Translations under genes and position numbers: made by a program
Part shown: piece by piece, positions 45,641-57,524 of the stretch
Layout of the letters: each line of letters starts with the position of its first letter
Position numbering within the stretch: the first letter of the stretch is position 1
Origin: Mangrovicoccus sp. HB161399
GTDB lineage: Bacteria > Pseudomonadota > Alphaproteobacteria > Rhodobacterales > Rhodobacteraceae
Assembly (NCBI RefSeq): GCF_013184745.1
Contig: NZ_JAATVU010000021.1
Location: 1 to 64,000, forward strand
Length of the DNA: 64,000 nucleotides
Direction: 5' to 3'
The notes under the pieces: generated by a model
The model's database searches: none
What the model saw: only the letters and a program-made list of their open reading frames with translations
Told to the model about the DNA's origin: nothing

Positions 45641-46029
45641 GGCTCCGCCTCTTGCCGCAAAGCCTGCACCGCGGCAAGGGCACTGCCAATCCGTGCTCGG
45701 GACGGGCGCGGGGCCGCAGGCGGATGCAGATTGCGGAAACCGCCGCGCCGCCGCAGGGCGGCATTTTCCCGGATCGGGATGCCGGAGGGCGCGGAAAACG
45801 GCGTGCCTGCAGAGCAGGCCGCGAGCGCTGTCCGCCGGAACCGGACGGGTCCAGGGCCGGGCGGATCGGTCCGGTTCCGGCAGCGCAGGCAGGGCCGCTG
45901 CTCACAAAATGGCGTCCGGCGGTTTACATTCCGGGCCGGAATTGCCAGCCTTGGGACCGAGCGAACGAGCAACCCGCCCCGATCCGCGGCCTCGGCAAAT
46001 TCACAACTCCCCCGAAAAGGATGCTTCCC
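45641..46029. other. 389-bp divergent intergenic region
   Basis: Between the divergent DUF455 and FKBP genes, so it must hold both promoters. A GCCGC-AGG-GCGGC element followed by ATTTT near 45755 is the only hairpin noticed. No gene seen. Confidence 0.4.
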
Positions 46030-46458
46030 ATGACCCAGTCAAAGCCGGGCGACACCCTGCATATTCACTACAAGGGCTCTCTGGACGACGGCACGGTCTT
46101 CGACACTTCCGAAGGCCGCGATCCGCTGTCGTTCCAGCTGGGCTCCGGCCAGATCATTCCGGGACTCGATGCCGGGCTGGCCGGCATGGAAGTCGGCGAG
46201 ACCCGCACCGTGCGCGTCGAGGCGGCAGATGCCTATGGCGAACACCATCCCGACCGCATGCAGGCGGTGGACCGCGCCAATGTGCCGGATCACATCCCGA
46301 CCGAGCCCGGCACGCAGCTGCAGGTGCAGACGCAGGACGGCCAGGCCCTGCAGGTCGTGATCGCAGAGGTGACCGAGGACGAGCTGATCCTCGATGCCAA
46401 CCACCCGCTCGCGGGCAAGGCGCTGACCTTCGACGTCGAACTGGTCGCGATCGCCTGA
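46030..46458 (+). CDS. FKBP-type peptidyl-prolyl isomerase, SlyD-like
   Basis: 142-residue cytosolic FKBP with an inserted IF (chaperone) domain, as in SlyD. FKBP parts: HIHYKGSLDDGTVFDTSEGR at the N-terminus and FQLGSGQIIPGLDAGLAGME; the IF domain covers about 70-120 (AYGEHHPDRMQAVDR); the fold closes with NHPLAGKALTFDVELV. It lacks the histidine-rich tail of E. coli SlyD. The ATG at 46030 is preceded by AAAGGA; an in-frame ATG three codons earlier is possible. Converges on bcp. Confidence 0.92.
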   Translation: MTQSKPGDTLHIHYKGSLDDGTVFDTSEGRDPLSFQLGSGQIIPGLDAGLAGMEVGETRTVRVEAADAYGEHHPDRMQAVDRANVPDHIPTEPGTQLQVQTQDGQALQVVIAEVTEDELILDANHPLAGKALTFDVELVAIA

Positions 46459-46465
46459 CCGCAGC

Positions 46466-46498
46466 GCGCGGGGACGGCTTTCCCTGGCCGCCCCGCGC
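46466..46498. terminator. bidirectional hairpin between the FKBP and bcp genes
   Basis: GCGCGGGG pairs with CCCCGCGC, with an inner GGC/GCC pairing around TTTCCCT-like loop sequence. It sits between convergent genes 8 bp past the FKBP stop. T tails are short, so strength is uncertain. Confidence 0.55.
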
Positions 46499-46507
46499 CG
46501 CCGCGCC

Positions 46508-46969
46508 TCACAGCGCCTTGGCAGCCTCCAGAACCGCCTCGGCATGGCCCGGCACCTTCACCTTGCGCCAGGCCTGCGCGATCTTGCCGTCCGCATCGAC
46601 GAGGAAGGTGGCGCGCTCGATCCCCATGTACTTCTTGCCGTACATAGATTTCTCCACCCAGACGCCGAAGGCCTCGCAGACCGCGCCGTCCTCGTCCGAG
46701 AGCAGCTGGACGCCCAGTTCGTGCTTGGCGCGGAACTTTGCGTGCTTGGCAACGGTGTCCTTGGAGATTCCCATCACCTTCACGCCGGCCGCCGCGAAGT
46801 CCGGCATCAGCCCGGTGAAGGCAATCGCCTCCTTGGTGCAGCCCGAGGTATCGTCCTTGGGATAGAAATAAAGCACCACCGGCGCGCCGCGTTCCGCCGA
46901 AAGCGTGACATCCGCCCCGCCATCCTGTGGCAAAGTGAAGTCCGGCGCCATGTCGCCCGTCTCTGGCAT
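46508..46969 (-). CDS. bcp: peroxiredoxin, Bcp/PrxQ type
   Basis: Thiol peroxidase of 153 aa reducing hydroperoxides. The peroxidatic cysteine is in YPKDDTSGCTKEAIAFTG. The resolving cysteine five residues later in E. coli Bcp is replaced (CTKEAI rather than CxxxxC), so this is of the PrxQ subgroup without that residue; a second cysteine in GAVCEAFGVW is at the usual distal position. Start at 46969 matches MPETGDMAPDFTLPQDGG. Divergent from the YhdP-like gene. Confidence 0.93.
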   Translation of the reverse strand: MPETGDMAPDFTLPQDGGADVTLSAERGAPVVLYFYPKDDTSGCTKEAIAFTGLMPDFAAAGVKVMGISKDTVAKHAKFRAKHELGVQLLSDEDGAVCEAFGVWVEKSMYGKKYMGIERATFLVDADGKIAQAWRKVKVPGHAEAVLEAAKAL

Positions 46970-47032
46970 TGTCTGTCCTCGCAAATGATAATCTTCCCGA
47001 GTTCTAGGTGAATCGAGGCAGAATCCAACCCC

Positions 47033-50000
47033 ATGCATCCCCGCCAGCACCAGCATCTGAACGGGAGGCCCCGCAAGCGGCGCCTGCACCGCAAGCTGCT
47101 GAAGACGGCGGGGCGGATCCTGCAGACCGCGGTGATCCTCGCCACCGTCGCGGTGGCCGGGACGGCGGTGCTGGCGATGGTGGCGCAGACCCGGCCGCTG
47201 CCGGTGGGATCCTGGGTCGCGCGGGTGGCCGGGGACCGGCTGCAGAACCGGCTGGCCGGGCAGGGGCTGGCGGCGGTGATCGACCAGTTCGACCTGTCGC
47301 TGCGTCCCGGGCTCGTGCCGGTGGTGGAGGCGCGGGGGCTGAGGCTCTACCGCCGCGGCGAGTCGGTGCCGCTGCTGGCGCTGGCCGAGGCCGATCTGGT
47401 GATCGACGGCAGCGCGCTGCTGCGCGGGCGGTTCCAGCCCAAGGCGCTGCGGCTTGCCGGGATGAAGGCGACGCTGGCGGCGACCGGGGGCGGGGTCAGC
47501 CTCGGCGCCGAGCGCGCCACCATCCTGCAGGCGGTGCGCCGTCCGGGCGAGGCGCTGGCGCAGCTCCGCTCGATTCTCGACCAGCCGAATTTCGCTTCGC
47601 TGCAGGAGCTCGGGATTTCCGGCATCGACCTGCGCGTCGAGGACCAGGTGAACGGCTGGGCCTGGCACAATCCCGACGGCGACCTGCGGATCGGGCGGCA
47701 GGGCGAGGCGCTGACGCTGCAGCTGCAGCTTGCCGGACCGGGCGAGGCTCCGGCGCAGGGGGCGCTGAGCCTCGGCGTCACGGCCGACATGGCCGCGGGC
47801 ACCGGCCGGCTGCGCTTTGCCGCGCGCGGGGTGAACCCGGCGCAGCTGCTGCCCGGCGAGGGAAGCGGGCTTGTGCTGCCGCCCGATCCGGTGGCCGACC
47901 TGCCGCTGTCGATCCTGCTGGCAGCCGACCTGCGCGCCGACGGCACGCTGGCGCCGCTGCGCGGGCGGGTGTCCTTCGGCGACGGCCATGTCCAGCTGGG
48001 GGCGGAGCGCCGCGCGACGGTGCGCAGCGGCGGGGCGGATCTGCTCTTCGATCCGCAGCGCGACATCCTCGAGGTCGACAACCTGCGGCTCGACAGCGAC
48101 CTGCTGGCCTTCTCGGGCGCGGCGCGGGTCATCCCCGGATGGACGCCCGCGGGCGCGGTGAAATCCGCGGCGCTGCAATTCTCGGCAACCGGCCTGTCGC
48201 TCGACCTGCCGGGGGTGCTGGCGAAGCCGGTGGAGGGCGCGCGGCTGGAAACCGCGCTGCGCTACGACCTGGCGCAGCGGCGGATCGAGCTGGCGCCGAG
48301 CTGGCTGGTCGCCGACGGCGCGGCGGTGCAGGTTTCGGGCGGGGCCGAGCTGCCCGACCCGCTGCGCTGCATCACCCCGGGCGCGCCCAGCCGCACGCTG
48401 CTGCCGGATTGCTGGCGGATGCAATTCGATGCCCGCGCCGGCGAGCTGGACCTCGACGCGGTGCGCGCGCTCTGGCCGCCGGCCGTGGCGCAGGCCCCGC
48501 GGAAATGGGCGCTGGAGAATGTCCATGCCGGCACCGTGCGCGACGCGCGGCTGTCGCTGCGGCTGGACCGGCGCGGCCCGCCCGAGTCGGCGCTGACCTT
48601 CCGCTTCGGCGGCGGCGAGGTGACGGCGGTGCCGGGCATTCCCGAAATCTCGGCGGCGGAGGGGTTCTTCTCGCTGCAGCAGCACCGGCTTGCGGTCGCG
48701 CTCGACCATGCCGAGATGGCGGCGCCCGAGGGCGGGACAGTGCAGATTACCGGCGGGCGGATCGCCAAGTCCGACACGACGGTGAAATCGACGCCGCTGG
48801 AGGTCTCCGGCCATGCCGAGGCGCCGGCCCCGGCCGCGCTGTCGCTGCTGGCGGTGCCCGCGCTGACGGGCGGCAAGCTGGGCGCGCTGCCGGTCGGCCC
48901 CGGCGATGTCGGCGGCGGCGTCGCGCTCGACATCGCGCTCTCGGTGCCGATGGGGCCGGACCGGGCGTCGCGCAAGCTGGACTACCGGGTGACCGGACAG
49001 ATCACGGAGGCCGCCACCGCGGCGCTGCTGCCCGGGCGCCAGCTGGAGAGCCCGCGGCTCGACCTGTCGCTCGACCGCAGCAAGGTGACGGTGGCTGGGC
49101 CCGCCACGCTGGACGGCTTCCCTGCGGAGGTGACCTGGAGCCGGGCCATGGGCCCCGGCGCCGACGGCAGCGACATCGCGTTTTCGGCGCCGCTGACCCG
49201 CGGCCTGCTGGAGGAGATCGGCGTGCCGCTGTCGGGCAGCAAGGTGTCCGGCACGGGACGCGTCGAGGGAACGGTCGCGCTGCGCCAGGGGCGGCCGCCG
49301 CAGCTGGCGCTGGACGGCGACCTTGCCGGGATGGCGGTGTCGGTTCCCGCGCTCGGCTGGTCGAAGCCGGCGGGACGCGCCGGGTCGGTGGACCTCTCCG
49401 GACATCTCGGTCCTGCGCCTGCCTTCGACCGGCTGCGGCTGCGTGCGCCGGGCCTGTCGCTCGACGGGCGGCTGTCGATGCGCGCCGGGGGCGGACTGTC
49501 GGAGCTTGCCTTCTCGCGGGCGCAGCTGGGCGGCTGGTTCGATGCCGCCGTCACCCTGCGGCCCCGCCAGGGCGGGCGCCCGGCTCTGTCGCTGTCCGGC
49601 GGGACGCTGGATCTGCGCGGCCTGCCCAAGGGCGGCGGGGGCAGCGGCGGCGGCAAGGACGGCCCGGGGCCGGTCGCGCTGAGGGACATGACGGTGCGGG
49701 TCACCGACACGCTGGCGCTGGCCAATGTCGCGGGCGGGATCGATCTGGCCGCGGGCAATGCGGGCAAGCTCGAGGGCCGCGTCAATGGCGGCGCACCGGT
49801 CGACATCCGGCTCTCGGCGGCGCAGCCGGGGCCGAGCATCCGCATCCGCAGCAGCGATGCCGGTCGGGTGGCGCAGGATGCGGGACTCTTCCGGCGCGCC
49901 GGGGGCGGGGTGCTGGATCTGCGGCTCGACCCGACGGGGCAGGCGGGCAGCTACCGCGGGCGTCTGGGGATCGACGGCATCACCATCACCGAGGCGCCGG

Positions 50001-50406
50001 TCGCCGCGCGGGTGCTCTCGGCGATCTCGGTGGTCGGCATCGCCGAGCAGATGATCAAGGGCGGGATACATTTCGGCCGGGTCGACGCACAGTTCCTCTT
50101 GACGCCGGAGCGCATGGTTGTGAGCCAAGCGAGCGCGACCGGACCGAGTCTCGGCCTGTCGCTCGACGGAGAAGTTGATCTGAAACGGAAGGCCATGGAC
50201 ATTCAGGGCGTGCTCTCGCCATTTTACTTCTTGAACCGCGTCGGCGCCGGGATGACCCGCCCCGGCGAGGGGCTGCTCGGCATCACCTTCGGCGTCTCGG
50301 GCCCCTTCGCCCGGCCGCGGGTCCGGGCCAATCCGCTGTCGCTGCTGGCGCCGGGCGGGATGCGCGAGATCTTCCGCAATCCCGCGCCCGAGATCGGGGG
50401 CGAGGG

Positions 50407-50410
<4 letters not shown>
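47033..50410 (+). CDS. AsmA/YhdP-like (DUF3971) envelope protein
   Basis: Very long single-pass protein of 1125 aa. A basic N-terminus ([17 protein letters not shown]) precedes one membrane helix at about 32-50; the rest is periplasmic, beta-rich and repetitive (segments such as [20 protein letters not shown] and [20 protein letters not shown]) ending in a DUF3971/AsmA C-terminal block ([20 protein letters not shown]). YhdP/AsmA/TamB-type proteins are thought to form lipid-conducting bridges to the outer membrane. The stop overlaps the queA start by 4 bp, an odd functional pairing that probably reflects gene packing. Confidence 0.82.
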
Positions 50411-51480
<1,070 letters not shown>

Positions 51481-51617
51481 CCATGGCCGGGTAGGCGGGA
51501 AACCGCCCCCGGCGCCGCCGCCGAGAAAAAAACTCCCGCGATGTCGCTTTTGGCATGGCGGACCGTTACCTTGCGCAGCTAGGGCAAGGGAAAACGCAAG
51601 TCCGAAAGAGTCGACCG

Positions 51618-52886
51618 ATGACCCGCGCCTTCCTCATGTCCTGGCCCCTTTTCCTCGGCATCTTCCTGCTGATGGTGGGCAACGGCTCGCAGGGGACTCT
51701 GCTGGGCATCCGCGGCAACCTGGAGGGCTTCTCGACCCTGCACCTGTCGCTGGTCATGTCGGCCTATTTCGCGGGCTTCCTCGGCGGCTCGCAGCTGGCG
51801 CCCGAGCTGATCCGACGGGTCGGCCACATCCGGGTCTTCGCGGCGCTGGCCAGCTTCATCTCGGCGATCCTGATCCTGTATCCGACGATCACCGATCCCT
51901 GGGTCTGGATCGCGCTGCGCGTGGTCTTCGGCTTCTGCATGTGCGGGGTCTACGTGACCGCGGAAAGCTGGCTGAACTCCTCGACGCCGAACAACCTGCG
52001 CGGCCAGACGCTGTCGCTCTACATGATCGTGCAGACCGGCGGCGTGGTCGCGGCGCAGGCGCTGCCGATGCTGGGCGACCCGTCGCAATACGTGCTGTTC
52101 GTCGTGGTCTCGGTGCTGGTCTCGATCAGCTTCGCGCCGATCTTGCTGTCGGTCACGCCGACGCCGACCTTCTCCTCGACCAAGCGGATGGGTATCGCGC
52201 AGCTCTTCAAGGTCTCGCCGCTGGGCTGCGTCGGCATCCTGCTGATGGGCGGGGTCTATTCCTCGACCTTCGGCATGGCCTCGGTCTTCGGCACCTCCGC
52301 CGGGCTCAGCGTGTCGCAGATCTCGCTTTTCATCGCGGCGATCTATGTCGGCGGCCTGATCTGCCAGTTCCCGATCGGCTGGCTCTCGGACCGGATGGAC
52401 CGCCGCCGCCTGATCCTGGCGACTGCGGCCATGGGCGCGGCCGTCGCCGTGCTGCCCTTCCTGTCGCTGAGCTTCCCGGTGCTGCTGGCCGTGGGCGCGG
52501 TGATCGGCGGTGTGTCGAACCCGCTCTACGGGCTGCTCGTGGCGCACACGGCCGACTTCCTGGAACCCGACGACATGGCCTCCGCTTCGGGACAGCTTTT
52601 GTTTCTGAACGGTTTCGCTGCCGTGATCGGTCCGGTGATCACCGGCTTTGCCATGGGCACGGTCGGTCCGAACGGATTTTTTCTTTTCCTTGCAGTGCTT
52701 TTCGCCGGCCTGACGCTCTATGCCGGCTACCGGATGACCCGCCGCCCGGCACCGGCCGTCAGCGAGACCGGCGATTTCGCGCCGGTCCTGCCGACCGCAT
52801 CGGTTGTCACGATGGAGGCCGTGGCCGAGTCCTATATGGATTCGGAGGATGCGGAAGAGCACGAGGAAGAGGATCACGCGGCCTGA
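51618..52886 (+). CDS. MFS transporter, YcaD-like
   Basis: 422 aa with 12 predicted membrane helices between residues 5 and 385. Helix 1 is MTRAFLMSWPLFLGIFLLMV, the loop 2-3 motif is SQLAPELIRRVGHIRVFA, and the second-half equivalent is GWLSDRMDRRRLILA. The soluble C-terminal tail is acidic (ESYMDSEDAEEHEEED). Family resemblance is to YcaD-type sugar/drug MFS proteins with unassigned substrates. A standalone gene, 137 bp after queA. Confidence 0.85.
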   Translation: MTRAFLMSWPLFLGIFLLMVGNGSQGTLLGIRGNLEGFSTLHLSLVMSAYFAGFLGGSQLAPELIRRVGHIRVFAALASFISAILILYPTITDPWVWIALRVVFGFCMCGVYVTAESWLNSSTPNNLRGQTLSLYMIVQTGGVVAAQALPMLGDPSQYVLFVVVSVLVSISFAPILLSVTPTPTFSSTKRMGIAQLFKVSPLGCVGILLMGGVYSSTFGMASVFGTSAGLSVSQISLFIAAIYVGGLICQFPIGWLSDRMDRRRLILATAAMGAAVAVLPFLSLSFPVLLAVGAVIGGVSNPLYGLLVAHTADFLEPDDMASASGQLLFLNGFAAVIGPVITGFAMGTVGPNGFFLFLAVLFAGLTLYAGYRMTRRPAPAVSETGDFAPVLPTASVVTMEAVAESYMDSEDAEEHEEEDHAA

Positions 52887-52995
52887 CCCGACAGCCGGGT
52901 TAACTACGCCGCCGATCGTTCCTTCGGATTTTCCCGCAATTGATACACACTTTGTAAAGGTGTTGAGTGAACGCCGTCGAAGCGGGGAGAGAACA

Positions 52996-53574
52996 ATGAC
53001 GGGTTATGAGGACGTTCTGGATTTCTGGATCGACGAGGTCGGTCCGAAGGGCTGGTACATGGGCGGCGCGGAGCTGGACGCGACGATCCTGGCGCGCTTC
53101 GGGACCACCTGGGAGGCGGCGCAGGCCGAGGGCCATCTGGGCTGGAGCGCCACGCCGCACGGCACGCTGGCGCTGCTGATCCTGCTCGACCAGTTCCCGC
53201 GCAACATGTTCCGCGGCGACGGCCGCGCCTTTGCCACCGACACCCTGGCGCGCAGCCTCGCCAAGAAGGCGATCGAGCTCGGCTGGGACATGCGCATCCC
53301 CGAGCCGGAGCGGCAGTTCTTCTACCTGCCGCTGATGCATTCGGAATGCCTGATGGACCAGGAGCGCTGCATCCGCCTGATGATGGAGCGGATGCCGGAG
53401 AGCGGCGCCGACAACCTGCTGCATGCGCGCGCGCACCGCGAGGTGATCCGCCGCTTCGGCCGCTTCCCGTACCGCAACGACGATCTCGGCCGCCCGACCA
53501 CCGGCGAGGAGGCCCGCTTCCTCGAGGAGGGCGGCTACCGCACCGTCGTGCAGGGCATGCGCGTCGCCGCCTGA
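52996..53574 (+). CDS. DUF924 family protein
   Basis: 192-residue helical protein. Family motifs: DVLDFWIDEVGPKGWYMGGA at the N-terminus, LALLILLDQFPRNMFRGDGR near 58, and FYLPLMHSECLMDQERCIRL near 113, with a late HAHR-like RAHREVIRRFGRFPYRN block. DUF924 proteins have a TPR-like fold and no assigned reaction. GGAGAG precedes the ATG by six bases. Confidence 0.9.
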   Translation: MTGYEDVLDFWIDEVGPKGWYMGGAELDATILARFGTTWEAAQAEGHLGWSATPHGTLALLILLDQFPRNMFRGDGRAFATDTLARSLAKKAIELGWDMRIPEPERQFFYLPLMHSECLMDQERCIRLMMERMPESGADNLLHARAHREVIRRFGRFPYRNDDLGRPTTGEEARFLEEGGYRTVVQGMRVAA

Positions 53575-53597
53575 GCCGCCTGCCGGCCGGCGCCCAG

Positions 53598-53630
53598 GGG
53601 CCGCCCCGTGCGGCCCTTTCGCTTTTCTTC
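53598..53630 (+). terminator. rho-independent terminator after the DUF924 gene
   Basis: GGGCCGC-CCCGT-GCGGCCC hairpin followed by TTTCGCTTTTCTT, 23 bp after the stop. Separates DUF924 from cysS. Confidence 0.85.
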
Positions 53631-53685
53631 GCCCGCATTTGGGTATAGGGGCAGCGGACCACGCCAGATCGCAACGGAGGCCGCG

Positions 53686-55080
53686 ATGGCAGAGATCCGC
53701 CTGACCAACACCCGCACCCGCAAGCTCGAGATTTTCGAGCCGATCGACCCGTCGAACGTGCGCCTCTATCTCTGCGGCCCCACTGTCTATGACCGTGCCC
53801 ATCTGGGCAATGCCCGCCCCGTCGTCGTCTTCGACGTGCTGGTGCGGCTGCTGCGCCACGTCTACGGGCCGGATCACGTGACCTATGTCCGCAACTTCAC
53901 CGATGTGGACGACAAGATCAACGCCACCGCGCTGCAGCGCAAGGAAGCGGGCGCCCCGGGGACGCTGGAGGACCTGATCCGCGAGCGCACCGAGGAAACC
54001 ATCGGCTGGTACCATGCCGACATGGACGCGCTCGGCGCCGCCCGCCCGGACCACGAGCCGCGCGCGACCGCCTATATCGGCCAGATGATCGCCATGTGCG
54101 AGGACCTGATCGCAAAGGGCCATGCCTATGCGGCCGAGGGCCATGTGCTGTTCTCGGTGGAAAGCTACGAGGATTACGGCCGCCTTTCGGGCCGCTCGGT
54201 CGAGGACATGATCGCCGGCGCCCGCGTCGAGGTCGCGCCCTACAAGCGCAACCCGATGGATTTCGTGCTGTGGAAGCCGTCGACCGACGACCTGCCCGGC
54301 TGGGACAGCCCCTGGGGCCGCGGCCGCCCGGGCTGGCATATCGAATGCTCGGCGATGAGCCATGACCTCTTGGGCCCGAGCTTCGACATCCATGGCGGGG
54401 GCAACGACCTGATGTTCCCGCACCACGAGAACGAGATCGCCCAGAGCTGCTGCGCGAATCCCGGCTCCGGCTTCGCGCGCGTCTGGCTGCACAACGAGAT
54501 GCTGCAGGTCGAGGGCAAGAAGATGTCCAAGTCCCTGGGCAACTTCTTCACCGTGCGCGACCTGCTCGATCAGGGCATCCCCGGCGAGGTCATCCGCATG
54601 GTGTTCCTCGGCACGCATTACCGCAAGCCGATGGACTGGACCGAGGCCAAGCGCGAGGAGGCCGAGAAGACCCTGCGCAAGTGGCGCGCCCTGACCGATA
54701 GCGTTGCTCCGGGCGAAGCCTCGCCCGCGGTTCTGGCGGCGCTTTCGGACGACATCAACACCGCCGGCGCGATTGCGGAACTGCACAAGCTGGCCGCCGC
54801 GGGCGATGCCGCCGCGCTGAAAGGGTCCGCCGCGATGCTGGGGCTGCTGACCGACGAGCTGGGCGACTGGGCCCAATCCGCCGATATCGACCTCAGCTCC
54901 TATGCCGATGCGCTTGCCGCCGCGCGGGCGCAGGCGATGGAAACGAAGGATTTCGGCAAGGTCGATGCGATGAAATCCATGCTGCTGGCAGCGGGCGTCG
55001 AGGTCCGCATGTCCAAGGCCGGGGTCGAGCTTGCCCCGAAACCCGAATTCGACGCCGCAAAACTGGAGGCGCTCTCATGA
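53686..55080 (+). CDS. cysS: cysteinyl-tRNA synthetase
   Basis: Class I aminoacyl-tRNA synthetase, 464 aa. The zinc/cysteine-binding start is [20 protein letters not shown]; the HIGH signature is here HLGN. The other motifs are [14 protein letters not shown], the zinc-site [15 protein letters not shown] and [20 protein letters not shown], and the second signature [13 protein letters not shown] near residue 280. GGAGG lies seven bases before the ATG. The TGA overlaps the cimA ATG by 4 bp. Confidence 0.97.
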   Translation: MAEIRLTNTRTRKLEIFEPIDPSNVRLYLCGPTVYDRAHLGNARPVVVFDVLVRLLRHVYGPDHVTYVRNFTDVDDKINATALQRKEAGAPGTLEDLIRERTEETIGWYHADMDALGAARPDHEPRATAYIGQMIAMCEDLIAKGHAYAAEGHVLFSVESYEDYGRLSGRSVEDMIAGARVEVAPYKRNPMDFVLWKPSTDDLPGWDSPWGRGRPGWHIECSAMSHDLLGPSFDIHGGGNDLMFPHHENEIAQSCCANPGSGFARVWLHNEMLQVEGKKMSKSLGNFFTVRDLLDQGIPGEVIRMVFLGTHYRKPMDWTEAKREEAEKTLRKWRALTDSVAPGEASPAVLAALSDDINTAGAIAELHKLAAAGDAAALKGSAAMLGLLTDELGDWAQSADIDLSSYADALAAARAQAMETKDFGKVDAMKSMLLAAGVEVRMSKAGVELAPKPEFDAAKLEALS

Positions 55081-56732
55081 CCCGCGAACGTCTGTACCTT
55101 TTCGACACCACGCTGCGCGACGGGCAGCAGACCCATGGCGTGCAGTTCTCCACCGACGAGAAGATCCGCATCGCCGAGACGCTGGACTCGCTGGGCATCG
55201 ACTATATCGAGGGCGGCTGGCCGGGCGCGAACCCGACCGACAGCGCCTTCTTCGAGGCGCGTCCCGAGACCCGCGCGACCTTCACCGCCTTCGGCATGAC
55301 CAAGCGGGCGGGCCGCTCGGCGGAGAATGACGACGTGCTGGCGGGCGTGCTGAACGCGCGGACGCCTGCCGTATGCCTCGTCGGCAAGAGCCACGATTTC
55401 CACGTCACCGAAGCGCTCGGCATCACGCTGGAGGAGAACCTAGGGAACATCGCCGCCTCCTTTGCGCATGTGGTGAAGGAAGGCCGCGAAGCGCTCTACG
55501 ACGCCGAGCATTTCTTCGACGGCTACAAGGCAAATCCGGGCTATGCGCTGTCCTGCCTGCGCGCCGCCTATGATGCCGGCGCGCGCTGGATCGTGCTCTG
55601 CGATACCAATGGCGGCACGCTGCCCGACGAGATCGGCCGCATCGTCCGCGAGGTGATCGCCGACGGCATCCCGGGCGACCGGCTGGGCATCCACTGCCAT
55701 GACGATACCGGCAACGCCGTGGCGGGCTCGCTGGCCGCGGTCGATGCCGGCGTCCGCCAGGTGCAGGGCACGCTGAACGGGCTGGGCGAACGCTGCGGCA
55801 ACGCGAACCTCACCACGCTGATCCCGACGCTGATGCTGAAGGAGCCCTATGCCGGCCGCTACGAAACCGGCGTCACCACCGAGGCGCTGGCCGGGCTGAC
55901 CCGGGCCTCGCGCATGCTCGACGACATCCTCAACCGGGTGCCGCTGCGCAGCTCTCCCTATGTCGGCGCCTCGGCCTTCACCCACAAGGCCGGGCTGCAT
56001 GCCAGCGCGATCCTGAAGAACCCGGCCACCTACGAACACATCCGCCCCTCGCAGGTCGGCAATTCCCGCCTGATCCCGATGTCGAACCAGGCCGGCCAGT
56101 CGAACCTGCGCCGCCGCCTGGCCGAGGCCGGGCTGGAGGTCGCCCCCGGCGATCCGGCGCTCGGCGCGATCCTGGAGCGGATCAAGGAGAACGAGGCGCA
56201 GGGCTATACCTACGACGCCGCGCAGGCGAGCTTCGAGCTGGTGGCGCGAAAGGAGCTCGGCACGCTGCCCGAGTTCTTCGAGGTCAAGCGCTACCGCGTG
56301 ACCGTCGAGCGCCGCAAGAACAAGCGCGACCGCATGGTCAGCCTGTCCGAGGCCGTGGTGGTGGTGAAGATTGGCGACGAGAAGCACCTGTCGGTCTCCG
56401 AAAGCATCGACGCTCAGGGAAGCGACCGCGGCCCGGTCAACGCGCTGTCGAAGGCGCTGATGAAGGACCTCGGCGTCTACCAGCAGTATATCGAAGACAT
56501 GAAGCTCGTCGATTTCAAGGTGCGCATCACCAATGGCGGCACCGAGGCGGTCACGCGGGTGATCATCGACACCGAGGACCGCGCGGGCAACCGCTGGTCG
56601 ACGGTCGGCGTTTCGCCGAACATCGTCGATGCCTCCTTCGAGGCGCTGCTCGATGCCATCGCCTGGAAGCTGATCCGCGACGGGGCTCCGGCCGTGGGCG
56701 CGCTGAGCCGTCCGGTGGCCGATCTGGCATGA
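55077..56732 (+). CDS. cimA: citramalate synthase
   Basis: HMG-CoA lyase-like enzyme that condenses pyruvate and acetyl-CoA to citramalate, a route to 2-ketobutyrate and isoleucine. 551 aa. Metal/substrate motif [18 protein letters not shown], active-site [20 protein letters not shown] near 207, [18 protein letters not shown], and the C-terminal LeuA allosteric domain (about 415-540). 2-isopropylmalate synthase is the alternative; the length and [10 protein letters not shown]-terminus favour CimA. Coupled to both neighbours by 4-bp overlaps. Confidence 0.9.
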   Translation: MTRERLYLFDTTLRDGQQTHGVQFSTDEKIRIAETLDSLGIDYIEGGWPGANPTDSAFFEARPETRATFTAFGMTKRAGRSAENDDVLAGVLNARTPAVCLVGKSHDFHVTEALGITLEENLGNIAASFAHVVKEGREALYDAEHFFDGYKANPGYALSCLRAAYDAGARWIVLCDTNGGTLPDEIGRIVREVIADGIPGDRLGIHCHDDTGNAVAGSLAAVDAGVRQVQGTLNGLGERCGNANLTTLIPTLMLKEPYAGRYETGVTTEALAGLTRASRMLDDILNRVPLRSSPYVGASAFTHKAGLHASAILKNPATYEHIRPSQVGNSRLIPMSNQAGQSNLRRRLAEAGLEVAPGDPALGAILERIKENEAQGYTYDAAQASFELVARKELGTLPEFFEVKRYRVTVERRKNKRDRMVSLSEAVVVVKIGDEKHLSVSESIDAQGSDRGPVNALSKALMKDLGVYQQYIEDMKLVDFKVRITNGGTEAVTRVIIDTEDRAGNRWSTVGVSPNIVDASFEALLDAIAWKLIRDGAPAVGALSRPVADLA

Positions 56733-57481
56733 GCCTCGACGCCTGCGCCGATCTCGTGCGGCGGGGCGATCCGGACCGCTGGATCTCGCTCCGCGGCCAG
56801 CCGCGGGCGGTGCGGGCGCGCCTGCTGCCGGTCTATGCCGCCAATGTGGAAATCGCCCGGGCGCCCTGGGTCAGCCAGGAGCCGATGATCGGCCAGATGC
56901 GGCTGGCCTGGTGGCGCGAGGCGATGGAGGAAATCGCCTCGGGCGGCCCGGTGCGCCGCCATGAGGTGGCGACCCCGCTGTCCGAGGTGCTGACGGCGGC
57001 CGGGGCGGAGGCGCTCGATGCCGCCATCGTCGCGCGGCATGCCGATCTGGAGGCTGCACCCTTCGCCGGTTCGGTCGCGCTGATCGAATATCTCGAGGAT
57101 ACCGGCGGCCAGCTGATGGTCGCTGCGGGCGCGGCGCTCGGCGCCGGGACGCGCGGGCTGATGGATGCCGGATTTGCCGCCGGGCTGGCGGCCTATCTGC
57201 GGGCCGTTCCCGAGCTCAGGGCGCGAGGGCGGAGGCCGCTTCCGTCCGAAGACCCGCAGGACATTGCCGAACTGGCGCGGATCGGGCTCGACCGCCTGGG
57301 CGCGGCCCGCGGCAGCGCTCCGGAACCTGCCGCGCGCCCGGCGCTGCTGTCCGCCTGGCGGGCAGGCGGCATCCTGCGCGCCGCAAGGGCAGAGCCGGGC
57401 CGGGTGCTTGCGGGGCGGCTGGAAATCTCGCCCTTCCGCCGCGACGTTTCGCTTCTCGCGCATCGCCTGCGGGGCTGGTGA
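56729..57481 (+). CDS. squalene/phytoene synthase-family protein, NDUFAF6-like
   Basis: 250 aa, helical. The family-typical block is EPMIGQMRLAWWREAMEEIA near residue 50, but the two aspartate-rich (DxxxD) substrate motifs of true phytoene or squalene synthases are not visible (TPLSEVLTAAGAEA and LIEYLEDTGGQLMV stand in those regions). It therefore resembles the non-catalytic members related to NDUFAF6, a complex I assembly factor. The ATG overlaps the cimA stop by 4 bp. Confidence 0.75.
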   Translation: MSLDACADLVRRGDPDRWISLRGQPRAVRARLLPVYAANVEIARAPWVSQEPMIGQMRLAWWREAMEEIASGGPVRRHEVATPLSEVLTAAGAEALDAAIVARHADLEAAPFAGSVALIEYLEDTGGQLMVAAGAALGAGTRGLMDAGFAAGLAAYLRAVPELRARGRRPLPSEDPQDIAELARIGLDRLGAARGSAPEPAARPALLSAWRAGGILRAARAEPGRVLAGRLEISPFRRDVSLLAHRLRGW

Positions 57482-57485
57482 GCCT

Positions 57486-57508
57486 CCCTCTCCCCCGCGG
57501 GGAGAGGG
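57486..57508. terminator. bidirectional terminator hairpin/REP-like element
   Basis: CCCTCTCCCC-CGC-GGGGAGAGGG, a perfect 10-bp stem, continues as GCCGGGGTGAGGGGG. This CCTCTCCCC...GGGGAGAGGGCCGGGGTGAGGG pattern resembles dispersed intergenic repeats common in GC-rich proteobacteria. It separates the convergent phytoene-synthase-like and MFS genes. Confidence 0.7.
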
Positions 57509-57524
57509 CCGGGGTGAGGGGGCG

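Noticed and set aside
46508-50128. 1206-codon minus-strand frame spanning bcp and the antisense of the YhdP-like gene
   Set aside because: Only the last 154 codons (bcp) have family motifs; the remainder is antisense composition artefact.
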